Of a stretch of 64,000 bases of DNA, positions 1-8,589 are shown in pieces; within the stretch, counting starts at the first letter, position 1; every line of letters starts with the position of its first letter. This DNA is from DASVTR01 sp036387475 (GTDB lineage: Bacteria > Acidobacteriota > Blastocatellia > Pyrinomonadales > Pyrinomonadaceae): assembly GCA_036387475.1 (NCBI GenBank), contig DASVTR010000006.1, forward strand, positions 186,001 to 250,000. The letters run 5' to 3'. The notes under the pieces are model-generated. The model searched no databases. It saw nothing but the letters and a program-made list of their open reading frames with translations, and was not told where the DNA came from. The position numbers were made by a program, and so were the translations under genes.

Positions 1-1
1 C

Positions 2-2308
2 GACAGCCCCATACGCACCTTCAAGGGTCGGGTTCTGGGTAACGATGATGCGCAGGCACGCTTCACCATTGACGAAGATAGCTTTGAAGGCTCAATCCTG
101 ACAGCAGATGAGCGCTACTACGTCGAGCCTGCCCGCCGCTATCTGCCTTCAGCCGAGCCGTCGGAATTTCTCTTCTACAAAGCTTCTGATGTCATCGAAA
201 CAGAACCCCTCACCTGCGGCCTTTCGCTGCATGAGAAAGTCAGCGAAGCCGCAGACCAACTCGGCGATGTGAAATCAATCCAGTCTGCCACACAGGGCGC
301 TGTCACTGTGACGCCCGACGCGCTCGCAACTCCACTTGAGGCCGAACTGGCGACCGAAGCCGATTTCGAGTATGTCACGGCGCTCGGCGGCGCGGCAGCA
401 GCCAACAACGAAATACTGAGCATCATGAATCAGGTAGAGGGCATCTACCAGACGGAGATTGGCCTCTCTTTCAAGATCGTCTATCAACACACGTGGGCCA
501 CTTCCGCAGACCCTTACACGACAGTTGACCCTGTGCTCGCCATCAAAGAATTTACGAATTACTGGAACGCCAATTTTGCGAACGTCGTGCGCGACGTGGC
601 GCACATGTGGACGGGCAAGAATCTGACTAACACGGCGGGCGTCGGCTGGACTGGCGTTGTTTGCAAATCTCCCGCGAGCGCCTACAGCCTCTCCGAAAGA
701 GTAATTCCTGCGCCGCAAAAGTTTGTCCTGCCGGCGCACGAGATTGGTCATAACTTCAACGCGAGCCACACGGACGGCACTGCCGGATGCGCGAACACCA
801 TTATGCAGTCGGTCGCCACGGATACTTCCGTGCTCACTTTTTGTCAAACCTCGCGCGATCAGATTACGTCGTTTATCAACGCCAATTCGTCATGCCTGTC
901 AGCAGCGCCGGTCTGCACTTTTTCCATTTCGCCGACCAGCGCTTCGTTTCCGTCCGGCGGCGGAACAGGCACAGTCGCAGTGACGACCACTGCCGGATGC
1001 GCATGGACTGCACAGAGCAACGTGACGTGGATTACCGTCACGGCTGGCGCAAGTGGTAGCGGCAACGGAACTGTCAGCTACACTGTTGCCGCAAACACTG
1101 CGACCACTTCCAGAACGGGAACGCTGACCATCGCTGGACGAACATTTACGGTCACACAGGCGGCAGCACCCCCTACATGTACATTCACCATCTCGCCGGC
1201 GAGCGCTTCGTTTCCTTCAGGTGGCGGCACAGGCTCGATTGCGGTGACCACACCCGCTGGCTGCGCCTGGACTGCGCGCAGCAATGTGACGTGGATTACC
1301 GTGACGGCGGGCGCGAGCGGCAGCGGCAACGGAACGGTCGGCTATAGCGTCGCAGCCAACACCACAACCGCCGCTCGAACCGGAACGCTGACCGTCGCTG
1401 GAAAAACCTTCACGGTCACACAGGCGGCTGCCGCCACCGGGCCTACTCTTTCTTCGCTGACGCTTAGTCCGACGATAGTGGCTGGTTGCAAGGGCGTCAC
1501 CGGGACGGTGCAGATTAGCGCGCCAGCGCCCGCCAGTGGAGCAGTCGTTACGCTCACCGATACGCTCGCTGCAACTACACTTCCGGCCAGCGTGACCATC
1601 GCTGCGGGAACGACTTCCAAAACTTTCACCATCACGACTGTTCCAGTCTCCGCAGATCAAACGGGCACAGTCACAGCCAAGCTTGGCGCAGTGACCAAGA
1701 CCGCGACATTGACTGTGCGACGCATTGGCGTGTTAAGCGTCACCGCCGGCCCTAACCCGATTATCGGTGGCGATGCGGTGATGGGAAGAGTCACCCTTGA
1801 GTGTGCGGCAGGCCCCGGCGGCATCACCGTCACGCTCAGCGATAATGTTGCCGCGACAACGTTTCCCGCGAGCATCGTCGTCCCGGCAGGCGCGACGAGT
1901 CAGGCTTTTCAAATCACAACAGTCGCCGTCGCGGCCCGTCAAAGCGGCACGTTGACGGCGACGGCTAACGGCATCAGTAAAAGCGTGGCTGTGTCTGTGC
2001 GGCCCATTGGCGTGCTTTCGCTGACGCTCAGCCCAAACCCTGTGGTCGGCGGCGGCATCAATGTGACGGGGACTGTGACTTTAGAACGCTCGGCAGCGCC
2101 CGGTAATATCGTTGTCTCTTTGACGAGCAGCAACACGGCCATCGCCGCCCCGACCGTCACCAGCATCACGATTCTCGCCGGGGCGAGGAACAAAAGCTTC
2201 ACGATACGCACGGCACAGGTCTCTTCAACGACCACTGTAGTTATTACAGCGACCGCTAATGGCGTCGGCAAGAGCGCGACGCTGACTGTTAATCCCGGTG
2301 GCGGATAG
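2..2308 (+). CDS. Secreted metzincin (M12B-like) metalloprotease with two BACON and three Ig-like repeats; 5' end outside window
   Basis: The frame is open from base 2, so the start codon lies upstream. The first ~60 visible residues resemble a reprolysin propeptide (FKGRV, YYVEPARRY). The catalytic zinc motif HEIGHNFNASH begins at base 737 and fits HExxHxxxxxH, with Asn where most metzincins have Gly. A Met-turn candidate (NTIMQ) follows. After the catalytic domain come two very similar BACON domains (about 914-1177 and 1178-1434) and three ~90-residue Ig-like repeats to the C-terminus. BACON and Ig-like modules are usual substrate- or surface-binding attachments. The likely role is extracellular proteolysis; the substrate is unknown. 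No C-terminal sorting domain like that of the proteins at 13372 and 17214 is seen. The protease call is firm; the exact family is inferred from motifs. Confidence 0.85.
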   Translation, partial: DSPIRTFKGRVLGNDDAQARFTIDEDSFEGSILTADERYYVEPARRYLPSAEPSEFLFYKASDVIETEPLTCGLSLHEKVSEAADQLGDVKSIQSATQGAVTVTPDALATPLEAELATEADFEYVTALGGAAAANNEILSIMNQVEGIYQTEIGLSFKIVYQHTWATSADPYTTVDPVLAIKEFTNYWNANFANVVRDVAHMWTGKNLTNTAGVGWTGVVCKSPASAYSLSERVIPAPQKFVLPAHEIGHNFNASHTDGTAGCANTIMQSVATDTSVLTFCQTSRDQITSFINANSSCLSAAPVCTFSISPTSASFPSGGGTGTVAVTTTAGCAWTAQSNVTWITVTAGASGSGNGTVSYTVAANTATTSRTGTLTIAGRTFTVTQAAAPPTCTFTISPASASFPSGGGTGSIAVTTPAGCAWTARSNVTWITVTAGASGSGNGTVGYSVAANTTTAARTGTLTVAGKTFTVTQAAAATGPTLSSLTLSPTIVAGCKGVTGTVQISAPAPASGAVVTLTDTLAATTLPASVTIAAGTTSKTFTITTVPVSADQTGTVTAKLGAVTKTATLTVRRIGVLSVTAGPNPIIGGDAVMGRVTLECAAGPGGITVTLSDNVAATTFPASIVVPAGATSQAFQITTVAVAARQSGTLTATANGISKSVAVSVRPIGVLSLTLSPNPVVGGGINVTGTVTLERSAAPGNIVVSLTSSNTAIAAPTVTSITILAGARNKSFTIRTAQVSSTTTVVITATANGVGKSATLTVNPGGG
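914..1434 (+). repeat. Tandem BACON domain repeat inside the metalloprotease gene
   Basis: Two consecutive ~87-codon units start CTFSISP and CTFTISP and share SFPSGGGTG, CAWTA, SNVTWITVTAGASGSGNGTV and TVTQAA. The DNA is also closely similar, mainly differing at third positions, which points to a recent internal duplication. Confidence 0.85.
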
Positions 2309-2340
2309 AAGACAAAATCAATAGTCCATAAAAAACCTTA

Positions 2341-2375
2341 AGAGGCGTGTCGCTGGCGATAAGCGGCACGCCTCT
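2341..2375 (+). terminator. Stem-loop terminator after the metalloprotease gene
   Basis: AGAGGCGTG pairs with CACGCCTCT, and the stem extends inward with one G-U pair to about 14 bp around a 7-nt loop. It lies 32 bases after the stop codon. The following bases are only moderately T-rich, so it is a likely but not perfect rho-independent terminator. Confidence 0.6.
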
Positions 2376-2476
2376 ATTCATAATCTGCTTAAAGCAGCGG
2401 TTCAAAACGCACGAACAGCCTGCTCGCAGCCCTGCCTATAAAACGTTATGACAATACTTATTACAACCAATTACCT

Positions 2477-2482
2477 TATAAT
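2477..2482 (+). promoter_or_regulatory. Possible -10 box upstream of the dioxygenase gene
   Basis: A perfect TATAAT lies 27 bases before the ATG at 2510, which would give a short leader. No well-spaced -35 hexamer was found: the closest TGACA-like string is about 23 bases upstream. Treat as tentative. Confidence 0.35.
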
Positions 2483-2509
2483 AGATTAAGATTGTCTGGA
2501 ACTACGAAC

Positions 2510-3346
2510 ATGTCTGCAACCGAAATCATTCTTCCGACTTACTTCATCTCGCACGGCGGCGGCCCCTGGCCGTGGATGAAAAAGGAGATGCCGGGGGTCT
2601 ACGATAAACTGGAAGCATCTTTGAAGGATATACCTCGCGAGATAGGTTTGACTCCAAGGGCGGTCTTAGTTATTTCCGGGCACTGGGAGGAGAGGGACTT
2701 TACCGTCATGTCGAGCGCCGCCCCGCCTATGATTTATGATTACAGTGGATTCCCGGAGCATACATACCATGTTAAGTATGGCGCGCCGGGTTCGCCGGAG
2801 GTCGCACGCCGCGTTCAGGAATTGCTTCGAGGCGCGGGGTTTTCCGCTCCATCGGATGAACGGCGCGGCTTTGACCACGGCACGTTTGCACCTTTGGCTG
2901 TAATCTATCCTGAGGCGAACGTCCCCGTTATTCAGCTTTCCATCAGGAGAGACTATGACCCGCAGGCCCACCTCGCCGTCGGCAGGGCGCTTGCGCCTTT
3001 ACGTCTGGAAGGAGTGCTTATCGTCGGCAGTGGGCTGAGCTATCACAACTTGAGACAAATGGGCCGACAGGGACAACTTCCATCGCGTGAATTTGACAAG
3101 TGGCTGACTGACGCGGTGTGCGAATCGATTTCAGAGGAGAGAAACCGAAAGCTCCGCGAATGGAGCACAGCGCCTTCGGCCCGCCTGGCGCATCCTACTG
3201 AGGATCACCTGATACCGCTCATGGTCGCCGTCGGCGCAGCAGCAGAAGAACCGGCGGAGCGCATCTATCAAGAAGATTCCTTCTTCGGCGGGATAGCTGT
3301 TTCGAGCTTTCGTTTCGGAAGAGCGACAGCCCGAAGTGCTAGATGA
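2510..3346 (+). CDS. LigB-type extradiol aromatic ring-opening dioxygenase (4,5-DOPA dioxygenase-like)
   Basis: About 278 residues, the usual size for the DODA/YgiD branch of class III extradiol dioxygenases. These use a metal ion to open catechol-type rings or act on related substrates. Expected metal and active-site histidines are visible: ISHGG (H15), SGHW (H58), FDHGTF (H123) and a later SYHNLR. VPVIQLSI is another family hallmark. ATG 2510 is preferred to the in-frame TTG at 2492 because the -10 candidate would leave the TTG almost no leader. It is a single cytoplasmic enzyme with no pathway neighbours, so the substrate cannot be inferred. The family is secure; the specificity is not. 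Confidence 0.88.
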   Translation: MSATEIILPTYFISHGGGPWPWMKKEMPGVYDKLEASLKDIPREIGLTPRAVLVISGHWEERDFTVMSSAAPPMIYDYSGFPEHTYHVKYGAPGSPEVARRVQELLRGAGFSAPSDERRGFDHGTFAPLAVIYPEANVPVIQLSIRRDYDPQAHLAVGRALAPLRLEGVLIVGSGLSYHNLRQMGRQGQLPSREFDKWLTDAVCESISEERNRKLREWSTAPSARLAHPTEDHLIPLMVAVGAAAEEPAERIYQEDSFFGGIAVSSFRFGRATARSAR

Positions 3347-3387
3347 AGACAGAGAATCGAGTAATACTTAAATAACAGGAGAGACAC

Positions 3388-4071
3388 ATGAGAAAGATAA
3401 GGAACGCAGTTTTGGCCGTCGTGTTTACCGCACTCATCGCATTGCCGTTCGTCGGAAACGACTTAACCGGCTTGACGACAAAAGCGCAGGAGAAAGCTGT
3501 CAAGGTCTCTTACGTGCCCATCCCCGGCGGCGAATACAAGATTGACCCGGCGCACAGCATCGTCGGGTTTGCAATCCGCCACTTTGAGATTAACTGGGTG
3601 GAGGGACGCTTCAAGGATTTCGTAGGCACGATTCGCTATGACGACTCGGACATCACAAAGTCGTCGGTTGAGTTTACGGCCAAGATCGCGAGCATTGATA
3701 CGGGCGTCGAGGCGCGCGATAAGCACCTACGCACCGCAGATTTCTTCGACGCAGAGAAATATCCGGAGATGAGCTTTAAGAGCACGCGAATCGAGCGCAA
3801 AAGTAAAGACCGTTATGTGCTCCACGGCGACTTTACGCTCAAGGGCGTGACGAAGCCGGTAGCGCTTTCGTTCAACGTCACGGGTGCGATCAAAGACCCA
3901 CGTGGCAACATGCGCTTCGGCATAAGCGCGCAGACAAAGATTAACCGCCGCGACTACGGCATCACCTGGGGCAAGGCGCTTGAGGGCGGCGGTCTTGATG
4001 TCGGCAACGAAGTGACGATAGACCTCCAACTGGAGGCGCTAAAGCCTGCGCCAAAGCCAGCCGGTCAATAG
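3388..4071 (+). CDS. YceI family periplasmic lipid-binding-type protein
   Basis: 227 residues with an N-terminal signal peptide (MRKIRNAVLAVVFTALIALP) and then a complete YceI lipocalin-like beta-barrel. Typical pieces are YKIDPAHSIVGFAIRH near residue 50, the EFTAKIASIDTG strand, RDKHLRTADFFDAEKYPEM and GDFTLKGVTKPV. YceI proteins are periplasmic and bind isoprenoid or other hydrophobic molecules; many are stress induced. The ATG is preceded by AGGAGA at good spacing. It follows the dioxygenase by 41 bases and could be co-transcribed. The family assignment is firm; the ligand is unknown. Confidence 0.93.
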   Translation: MRKIRNAVLAVVFTALIALPFVGNDLTGLTTKAQEKAVKVSYVPIPGGEYKIDPAHSIVGFAIRHFEINWVEGRFKDFVGTIRYDDSDITKSSVEFTAKIASIDTGVEARDKHLRTADFFDAEKYPEMSFKSTRIERKSKDRYVLHGDFTLKGVTKPVALSFNVTGAIKDPRGNMRFGISAQTKINRRDYGITWGKALEGGGLDVGNEVTIDLQLEALKPAPKPAGQ

Positions 4072-4117
4072 CAACCCGTCTTGAAACTTGAAAAGGGAGC
4101 TTAAAGACATCAAAGTG

Positions 4118-4187
4118 AGCAGTGGGCCATTCATATTTTAATCTCGCGCAGACGCTGCGCTGATTAGAATTTGAATGGCCCACTGCT
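4118..4187. terminator. 70-nt near-perfect palindrome between convergent genes, probable bidirectional terminator
   Basis: The outer arms AGCAGTGGGCCATTCA (4118-4133) and TGAATGGCCCACTGCT (4172-4187) are exact reverse complements. The inner part also pairs: an AT-rich segment with few mismatches, then GCGCAG/CTGCGC around a 3-nt loop. It lies between the stop codons of the YceI gene and the metallophosphoesterase gene. It lacks a clear T-tract on either side, and the extraordinary arm length is unusual for a plain terminator. Confidence 0.6.
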
Positions 4188-4209
4188 TCCTAAAAGCGAG
4201 AGATGAAAC

Positions 4210-5145
4210 TCATTTGGAAGCGCTCATGCTCTTTTTTCGTAGATTCGTCAGCACGCCCGAATCCACGGTTTCGCCGGTGCGTGTAATAACCTGAAAGTGC
4301 ATCTGGTCGCCAGCGACCTCTATCAGCATAAAGGACATGTCTTTGTCGTAAGACTTCGCCGTCAGGGGCGAACCTTCCTTTACGTCGCCTGAGCGGAGCT
4401 TGCCGCCCGCGCCGGAGATGAAATAGTAAATCCCTTTCTGCGGTTTGATGCGCTCGTAGAAATGTTCGTGACCGGCGAAGACAGCGCTGACCCCGTACTT
4501 CGTAAAAATCGGCTCGACGACTTCGCGCAGTTTTGTGTCAGAGCCGTGCTTCCCGCCAGACGAATAGGGCGGGTGATGAAAGAAGGCTATCTTCCACTCG
4601 GAGGTGTCTTTTGCTAACTCCTCTTCCAGCCATTTGACCTGCCGCTTGTCCATGTAGTTGCTGTTGAGCGAATAGAAGGCGACGTTCCCTTTTTTGAAAC
4701 GGTAAAACTCTTCGCCGTTCATGTTGAAGTAATCGTAGAAGCGCTGGTTCGATTCGTCGTGGTTGCCGAGCGTGGCGTAGAACTTAATTTTATCGTCCAG
4801 CAGCTTTTTGTAAACGTCCTCGAATTTCGTCTTGAAATCTTCGGGCTTTTCGCCGCCGTACATGTTGTCGCCCAGCATCAGGATAAACTCGTAGGGGAAA
4901 GCCATTTTGTATTGATACATCACGTCGGCCAGTTCGTGCTGCTTATCCGTGCCGGTTCCCGTGTCGCCGACGACCATAAAGCGCACCGAGCCATCCTTGA
5001 GGGGCAGGCTGACCTTGACGGGCGCACCCGTTCGCGCACTCCCATTAGAGTCGGCTGAAGATTTCTTTTGTCCGAGAGCGTCTCCTGTGAAACCGGCGAA
5101 GACCAACAGGGTAATCGTTAGCGCTGAAGCGAAGAATCGTTTCAT
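4210..5145 (-). CDS. Secreted calcineurin-like metallophosphoesterase
   Basis: 311 residues with a signal peptide (KRFFASALTITLLVFAGF, cleaved near ALG-QKK). All metallophosphoesterase signatures are present in order: VVGDTGTGTD, MLGDNMYGG, TLGNHDESN, FFHHPPYSSGG and FAGHEHFYERI. This fits a dinuclear-metal phosphoesterase of the purple-acid-phosphatase-like branch, acting in the periplasm or outside. The strong Shine-Dalgarno GGAGGAGAAAG precedes the ATG. It starts 24 bases after the stop of the small secreted protein gene at 5170-5787, so the two probably form an operon. The substrate is not predictable. Confidence 0.9.
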   Translation of the reverse strand: MKRFFASALTITLLVFAGFTGDALGQKKSSADSNGSARTGAPVKVSLPLKDGSVRFMVVGDTGTGTDKQHELADVMYQYKMAFPYEFILMLGDNMYGGEKPEDFKTKFEDVYKKLLDDKIKFYATLGNHDESNQRFYDYFNMNGEEFYRFKKGNVAFYSLNSNYMDKRQVKWLEEELAKDTSEWKIAFFHHPPYSSGGKHGSDTKLREVVEPIFTKYGVSAVFAGHEHFYERIKPQKGIYYFISGAGGKLRSGDVKEGSPLTAKSYDKDMSFMLIEVAGDQMHFQVITRTGETVDSGVLTNLRKKSMSASK

Positions 5146-5169
5146 ACTTTCTCCTCCGCGCTCTCACCT

Positions 5170-5787
5170 TTACGGGAGAGCGTCGACCATGTAATCAATA
5201 ATCAGTCCGTTTTCCCTGTCAACCAGCAACATGTGCCGATTGACGAATCTATATCTCACTTGCTTGGGCAGCATGGGCAGTTTCATCAATAGCGTCGGCG
5301 GCATCTCCACCAATTCTTTAGTCTCAGGGTATGGATAGTTGACCTTGAGAGGGACGCCCTTCGTGTCTGCCTCCAAAACCGTTTCACGCAAATGCTTTCT
5401 GTCAGTCCCCTTAAACTCGCTTTTGATTAAGGCGCGAATGTGCGTGGTAATATCAGGTGTGAATACCTGTCCCGGTTTAGCGCCTGCTCTGGCCGCCCTG
5501 ACCTTCTCTTCAAACGCCTTCTTATGCGCCGCTATTTCTTCAGCCGTGCTGTCTTTGGAGAGCTTCGGCATCTGCTCTTCTATCTGCTCGCGCATCTTGG
5601 CGTATTCCTTCACGCGCTTTTCGAAAGCGTCAACCGCCCGCTGGTCTCTGGCTGAAATACCGCCTTGCGACCTGGATGTTTGCTGTGGAAGATTATGAAC
5701 GGCTAATGACATCGGCGAAACTGCCAAGCAGAGCATCAATGCCATGCCGCCCGCGAAGACGTTATATTTCTTTATTTTCTGTTTCAT
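5170..5787 (-). CDS. Secreted protein of unknown function, first gene of the metallophosphoesterase operon
   Basis: 205 residues from the ATG at 5787, chosen because GGAG lies 8 bases upstream and a signal peptide follows at once (KQKIKKYN, then a hydrophobic core ending MSLA). The longer open frame upstream has no signal peptide and no ribosome site. The mature part starts with a charged helical region (residues about 45-95, likely coiled coil) and ends with a compact mixed domain (VRYRFVNRHMLLVDRE). No family was recognised. Its position ahead of the phosphoesterase suggests a shared envelope process. Confidence 0.72.
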   Translation of the reverse strand: MKQKIKKYNVFAGGMALMLCLAVSPMSLAVHNLPQQTSRSQGGISARDQRAVDAFEKRVKEYAKMREQIEEQMPKLSKDSTAEEIAAHKKAFEEKVRAARAGAKPGQVFTPDITTHIRALIKSEFKGTDRKHLRETVLEADTKGVPLKVNYPYPETKELVEMPPTLLMKLPMLPKQVRYRFVNRHMLLVDRENGLIIDYMVDALP

Positions 5788-6387
5788 TTGTAACTCCAAA
5801 ATGCAAACCTGATGCCACCAACACGACGCTCTCGACCGAGGCCCTCGAAGTCGCTTAAACGTTGAAAACGCAACGACATTTGTCAACGAAGAAGTGAAGC
5901 CCTGAACCTTTGCCGGATGCTCGTGGTGAACGCTTGTAGGACATTTCGGAGACCGCCTTGAGAGTTTTACTCGTGTCTTTATAGAGAATTGGAGGCGGAA
6001 CACTGTCAAGCTTCTTTGTACTATGTTGATGCAACATGTTTGTGCTTGAAATATCAAAAGACTTCGTTTGAGAGAGGCGGGATTTTTGTTATCGAGTTGA
6101 TTTTATGGCCTTTAATGGCAATCGGCCTGGATTTCCGGGCCGTGGCATACAACACGCTTACTGACAGCCCTTTTTGCCCCGGAGAAGAAAGCAGGGGCAT
6201 GAAATTTTCGGGCCAACTTTTCCAGAATGAATGGTTTCCAAGTTGCGGCCATTAAACAATAGTTCGATTTATGCTTTACAATGCAGGCAGCACGTAACGA
6301 CGAAGAGATTTTCAGGATACTTTCCCCGAAGAGCTTTTGCATAAAAGCTAGCAGATAATCTGTTTTGACAGTTTTGATTATAAACAA
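5788..6387. other. 600-base intergenic region with no supported gene
   Basis: This separates the divergent 5170-5787 gene and ppk1. The open frames here lack ribosome sites and composition like their neighbours. A perfect TTGACA on the minus strand (5881-5886 as TGTCAA) could be the -35 of the operon reading left, but no good -10 follows. A TTGACA at 6365-6370 lies too close to ppk1 to be convincing. Confidence 0.5.
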
Positions 6388-6390
6388 GTG

Positions 6391-8541
6391 ATGCCAGATG
6401 TAGACCAACAAACTTCGCAAATAGAGCACAGCACCAGCGCGCCAGATGCTTCCGTCCCGCTTGACTTACGCGACCCGCACTCTCTTTTCTTTAATCGCGA
6501 ATTAAGCATGTTGGAGTTCTTTCGCCGCGTGCTTGAAGAGGCGTTAGACGAGACACAACCCCTTTTGGAGCGGCTCAAGTTTCTCTCTATCTTCTCATCA
6601 AACCTCGACGAGTTTTTTATGATTCGTGTGTCGGGTCTGAAAGAAACGTTTGAGGGAGAGGTGACGAAGCTGTCGCCCGACGGAAGGACGCCCGGCGAAC
6701 AACTCAAAGAGATCAGGACTCGCCTGCTGCCGCTGCTCGACGCGCAGGTGCGTTGCTTCAAGGAAGACATCGTGCCCGCTCTGGCAGCGGCGGGCATCCG
6801 CATCGCGCCTTACGAATCGCTCTCGGAATCGGAACAGGATTCTCTCAAAGAGTTTTTCATGAGAAAGGTCTTTCCGGTGTTGACGCCGCAGGCCGTAGAC
6901 CCCGGCCATCCTTTCCCTTACATTTCTGGGCTGAGTCTTAATCTGGGCTTGATGGTCGGGCCGGTGCGTAGCCACGGCATTACACAATCGCTGGCCGGAA
7001 GCCCCGAGCCGCGCTTCGCACGCATTAAAGTTCCGCCGCTCGTTCCGCGCCTTATCCCAATCGCCGGAGAAGAATCGAAATTTGTGCTGTTGGAGGAATT
7101 GATCGGCGCTAATCTGGACGCACTGTTCCCGCGAATGCACCCTGATAAGTGCTATGCGTTTCGCGTCACGCGTGATGCAGACGTTGAAATGAGGGAAGAC
7201 GAGGCCGTTGATCTTTTGCAGAAGATGGAGCAGACGGTGCGACAGCGCCGCTTCGGCTCACCTGTCCGGCTCGAAGTATCGCAGCACATGCCGGAGGAGT
7301 TGGTCAATTACCTGACCAATGAATTGAATCTCACCGCCGCCGACGTTTATCAGATAGAAGGGCCGCTGGATGCAGCAGGCTTGATGTCGCTATATAAACT
7401 GGAGAGGCCGGAACTGAAAGACAAGCCGCTCGTGCCCAGCTTGCCTCTCAGGCTGCGTGTGCAGGAGCCAATTTTCGACATCATCAAGCGCGGCGATGTC
7501 TTACTGCATCACCCTTACAACTCCTACACGGTCGTCACAGATTTCATTAAGGCTGCGGCCCATGACCCCGAAGTCGTAGCCATCAAGATGTGTCTCTACC
7601 GGACTGGAAAGAATTCGCCCATCCCGCAAATGCTGATTGAGGCGAGCCAGGGGGGCAAGCAGGTGACGGCGCTCGTTGAGCTAAAGGCCCGTTTCGACGA
7701 AGAGAATAATATCGAGTGGGCCAAACAGCTTGAAGAATCCGGCGTGCACGTCATCTACGGGCTGGTCGGTCTTAAAACTCACTGCAAGCTGACGCTGGTC
7801 ATCAGAAACGAGGGCGACGATTTGCGGGAGTACGTACACATCGCGACGGGCAACTACAATCCAGTCACCTCAGGCTTTTACACAGACCTCGGCCTCTTTA
7901 CGACTGATGAAGAGATCGGAGCAGATGCCGTTGATTTGTTCAATTATCTGACGGGTTTCTCGCGACAGAAAGAGTACCGGCGGCTCCTTGTTTCCCCCGT
8001 CAACATGCGTAAGAGTATGCTTGCGCTCATCAGGCGCGAGACCGCTCACGCCCGCGCGGGCCGCACGGCGCGCATCGTCGTCAAGATTAACAGGCTCGCC
8101 GACACGGAGATTATTCACGCCTTATACGAAGCATCACAGGCCGGAGTGCCGATTGATTTGATAGTGCGCAGCATCTGTATGCTGAGACCCGGTGTGCCCG
8201 GCCTTTCCGAGACAATCAATGTCAGGAGCATCGTCGGGCGCTTCCTCGAACACAGCCGTATCTTTTACTTTGCGAACGGCGGCGACGAAGAACTTTTCGC
8301 CGGTAGCTCAGACTGGATGCCGCGAAACTTTGACCGCCGCGTTGAAGTCGTTGCGCCCGTCAATGACCCTCGTCTGAAGAAATATTTGAAGGATGTAGTG
8401 CTGGATGCGTACTTGCGCGACAACCTGAGAGCCAGACGACTATTGCCTGATGGCACTTACGAGCGGCTGCGCCCGTCTCCCGGCAAAGCAGGATTCGATA
8501 GCCAGATGTATTTTGCCAGCAGCGTCAGTGTAGAGATTTGA
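6391..8541 (+). CDS. ppk1: Polyphosphate kinase 1
   Basis: About 716 residues, the standard Ppk1 length. It reversibly polymerises the gamma-phosphate of ATP into inorganic polyphosphate. The N-terminal domain opens with LFFNRELSMLEFFRRVLEEA and SNLDEFFMIRVSGL. The two phospholipase-D-like halves carry the conserved histidines: one in GLKTHCKLTLV (about residue 465) and one in LEHSRIFYF (about 622). HHPYNSY and the IKMCLYRTG segment are also intact. ATG 6391 directly follows an in-frame GTG at 6388, and either may be used; no strong ribosome site is visible. The DUF4956 membrane protein gene follows by 48 bases. Confidence 0.96.
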   Translation: MPDVDQQTSQIEHSTSAPDASVPLDLRDPHSLFFNRELSMLEFFRRVLEEALDETQPLLERLKFLSIFSSNLDEFFMIRVSGLKETFEGEVTKLSPDGRTPGEQLKEIRTRLLPLLDAQVRCFKEDIVPALAAAGIRIAPYESLSESEQDSLKEFFMRKVFPVLTPQAVDPGHPFPYISGLSLNLGLMVGPVRSHGITQSLAGSPEPRFARIKVPPLVPRLIPIAGEESKFVLLEELIGANLDALFPRMHPDKCYAFRVTRDADVEMREDEAVDLLQKMEQTVRQRRFGSPVRLEVSQHMPEELVNYLTNELNLTAADVYQIEGPLDAAGLMSLYKLERPELKDKPLVPSLPLRLRVQEPIFDIIKRGDVLLHHPYNSYTVVTDFIKAAAHDPEVVAIKMCLYRTGKNSPIPQMLIEASQGGKQVTALVELKARFDEENNIEWAKQLEESGVHVIYGLVGLKTHCKLTLVIRNEGDDLREYVHIATGNYNPVTSGFYTDLGLFTTDEEIGADAVDLFNYLTGFSRQKEYRRLLVSPVNMRKSMLALIRRETAHARAGRTARIVVKINRLADTEIIHALYEASQAGVPIDLIVRSICMLRPGVPGLSETINVRSIVGRFLEHSRIFYFANGGDEELFAGSSDWMPRNFDRRVEVVAPVNDPRLKKYLKDVVLDAYLRDNLRARRLLPDGTYERLRPSPGKAGFDSQMYFASSVSVEI

Positions 8542-8589
8542 ACTCGATTACGGGTTCGAGGTTCAGAATGATAGCGCGGAGGTGAGCGA

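Noticed and set aside
5989..6255. 88-codon open frame in the ppk1 upstream region
   Set aside because: No ribosome site, no recognisable motif, and overlapped by an opposite-strand frame of similar length; more likely spacer.
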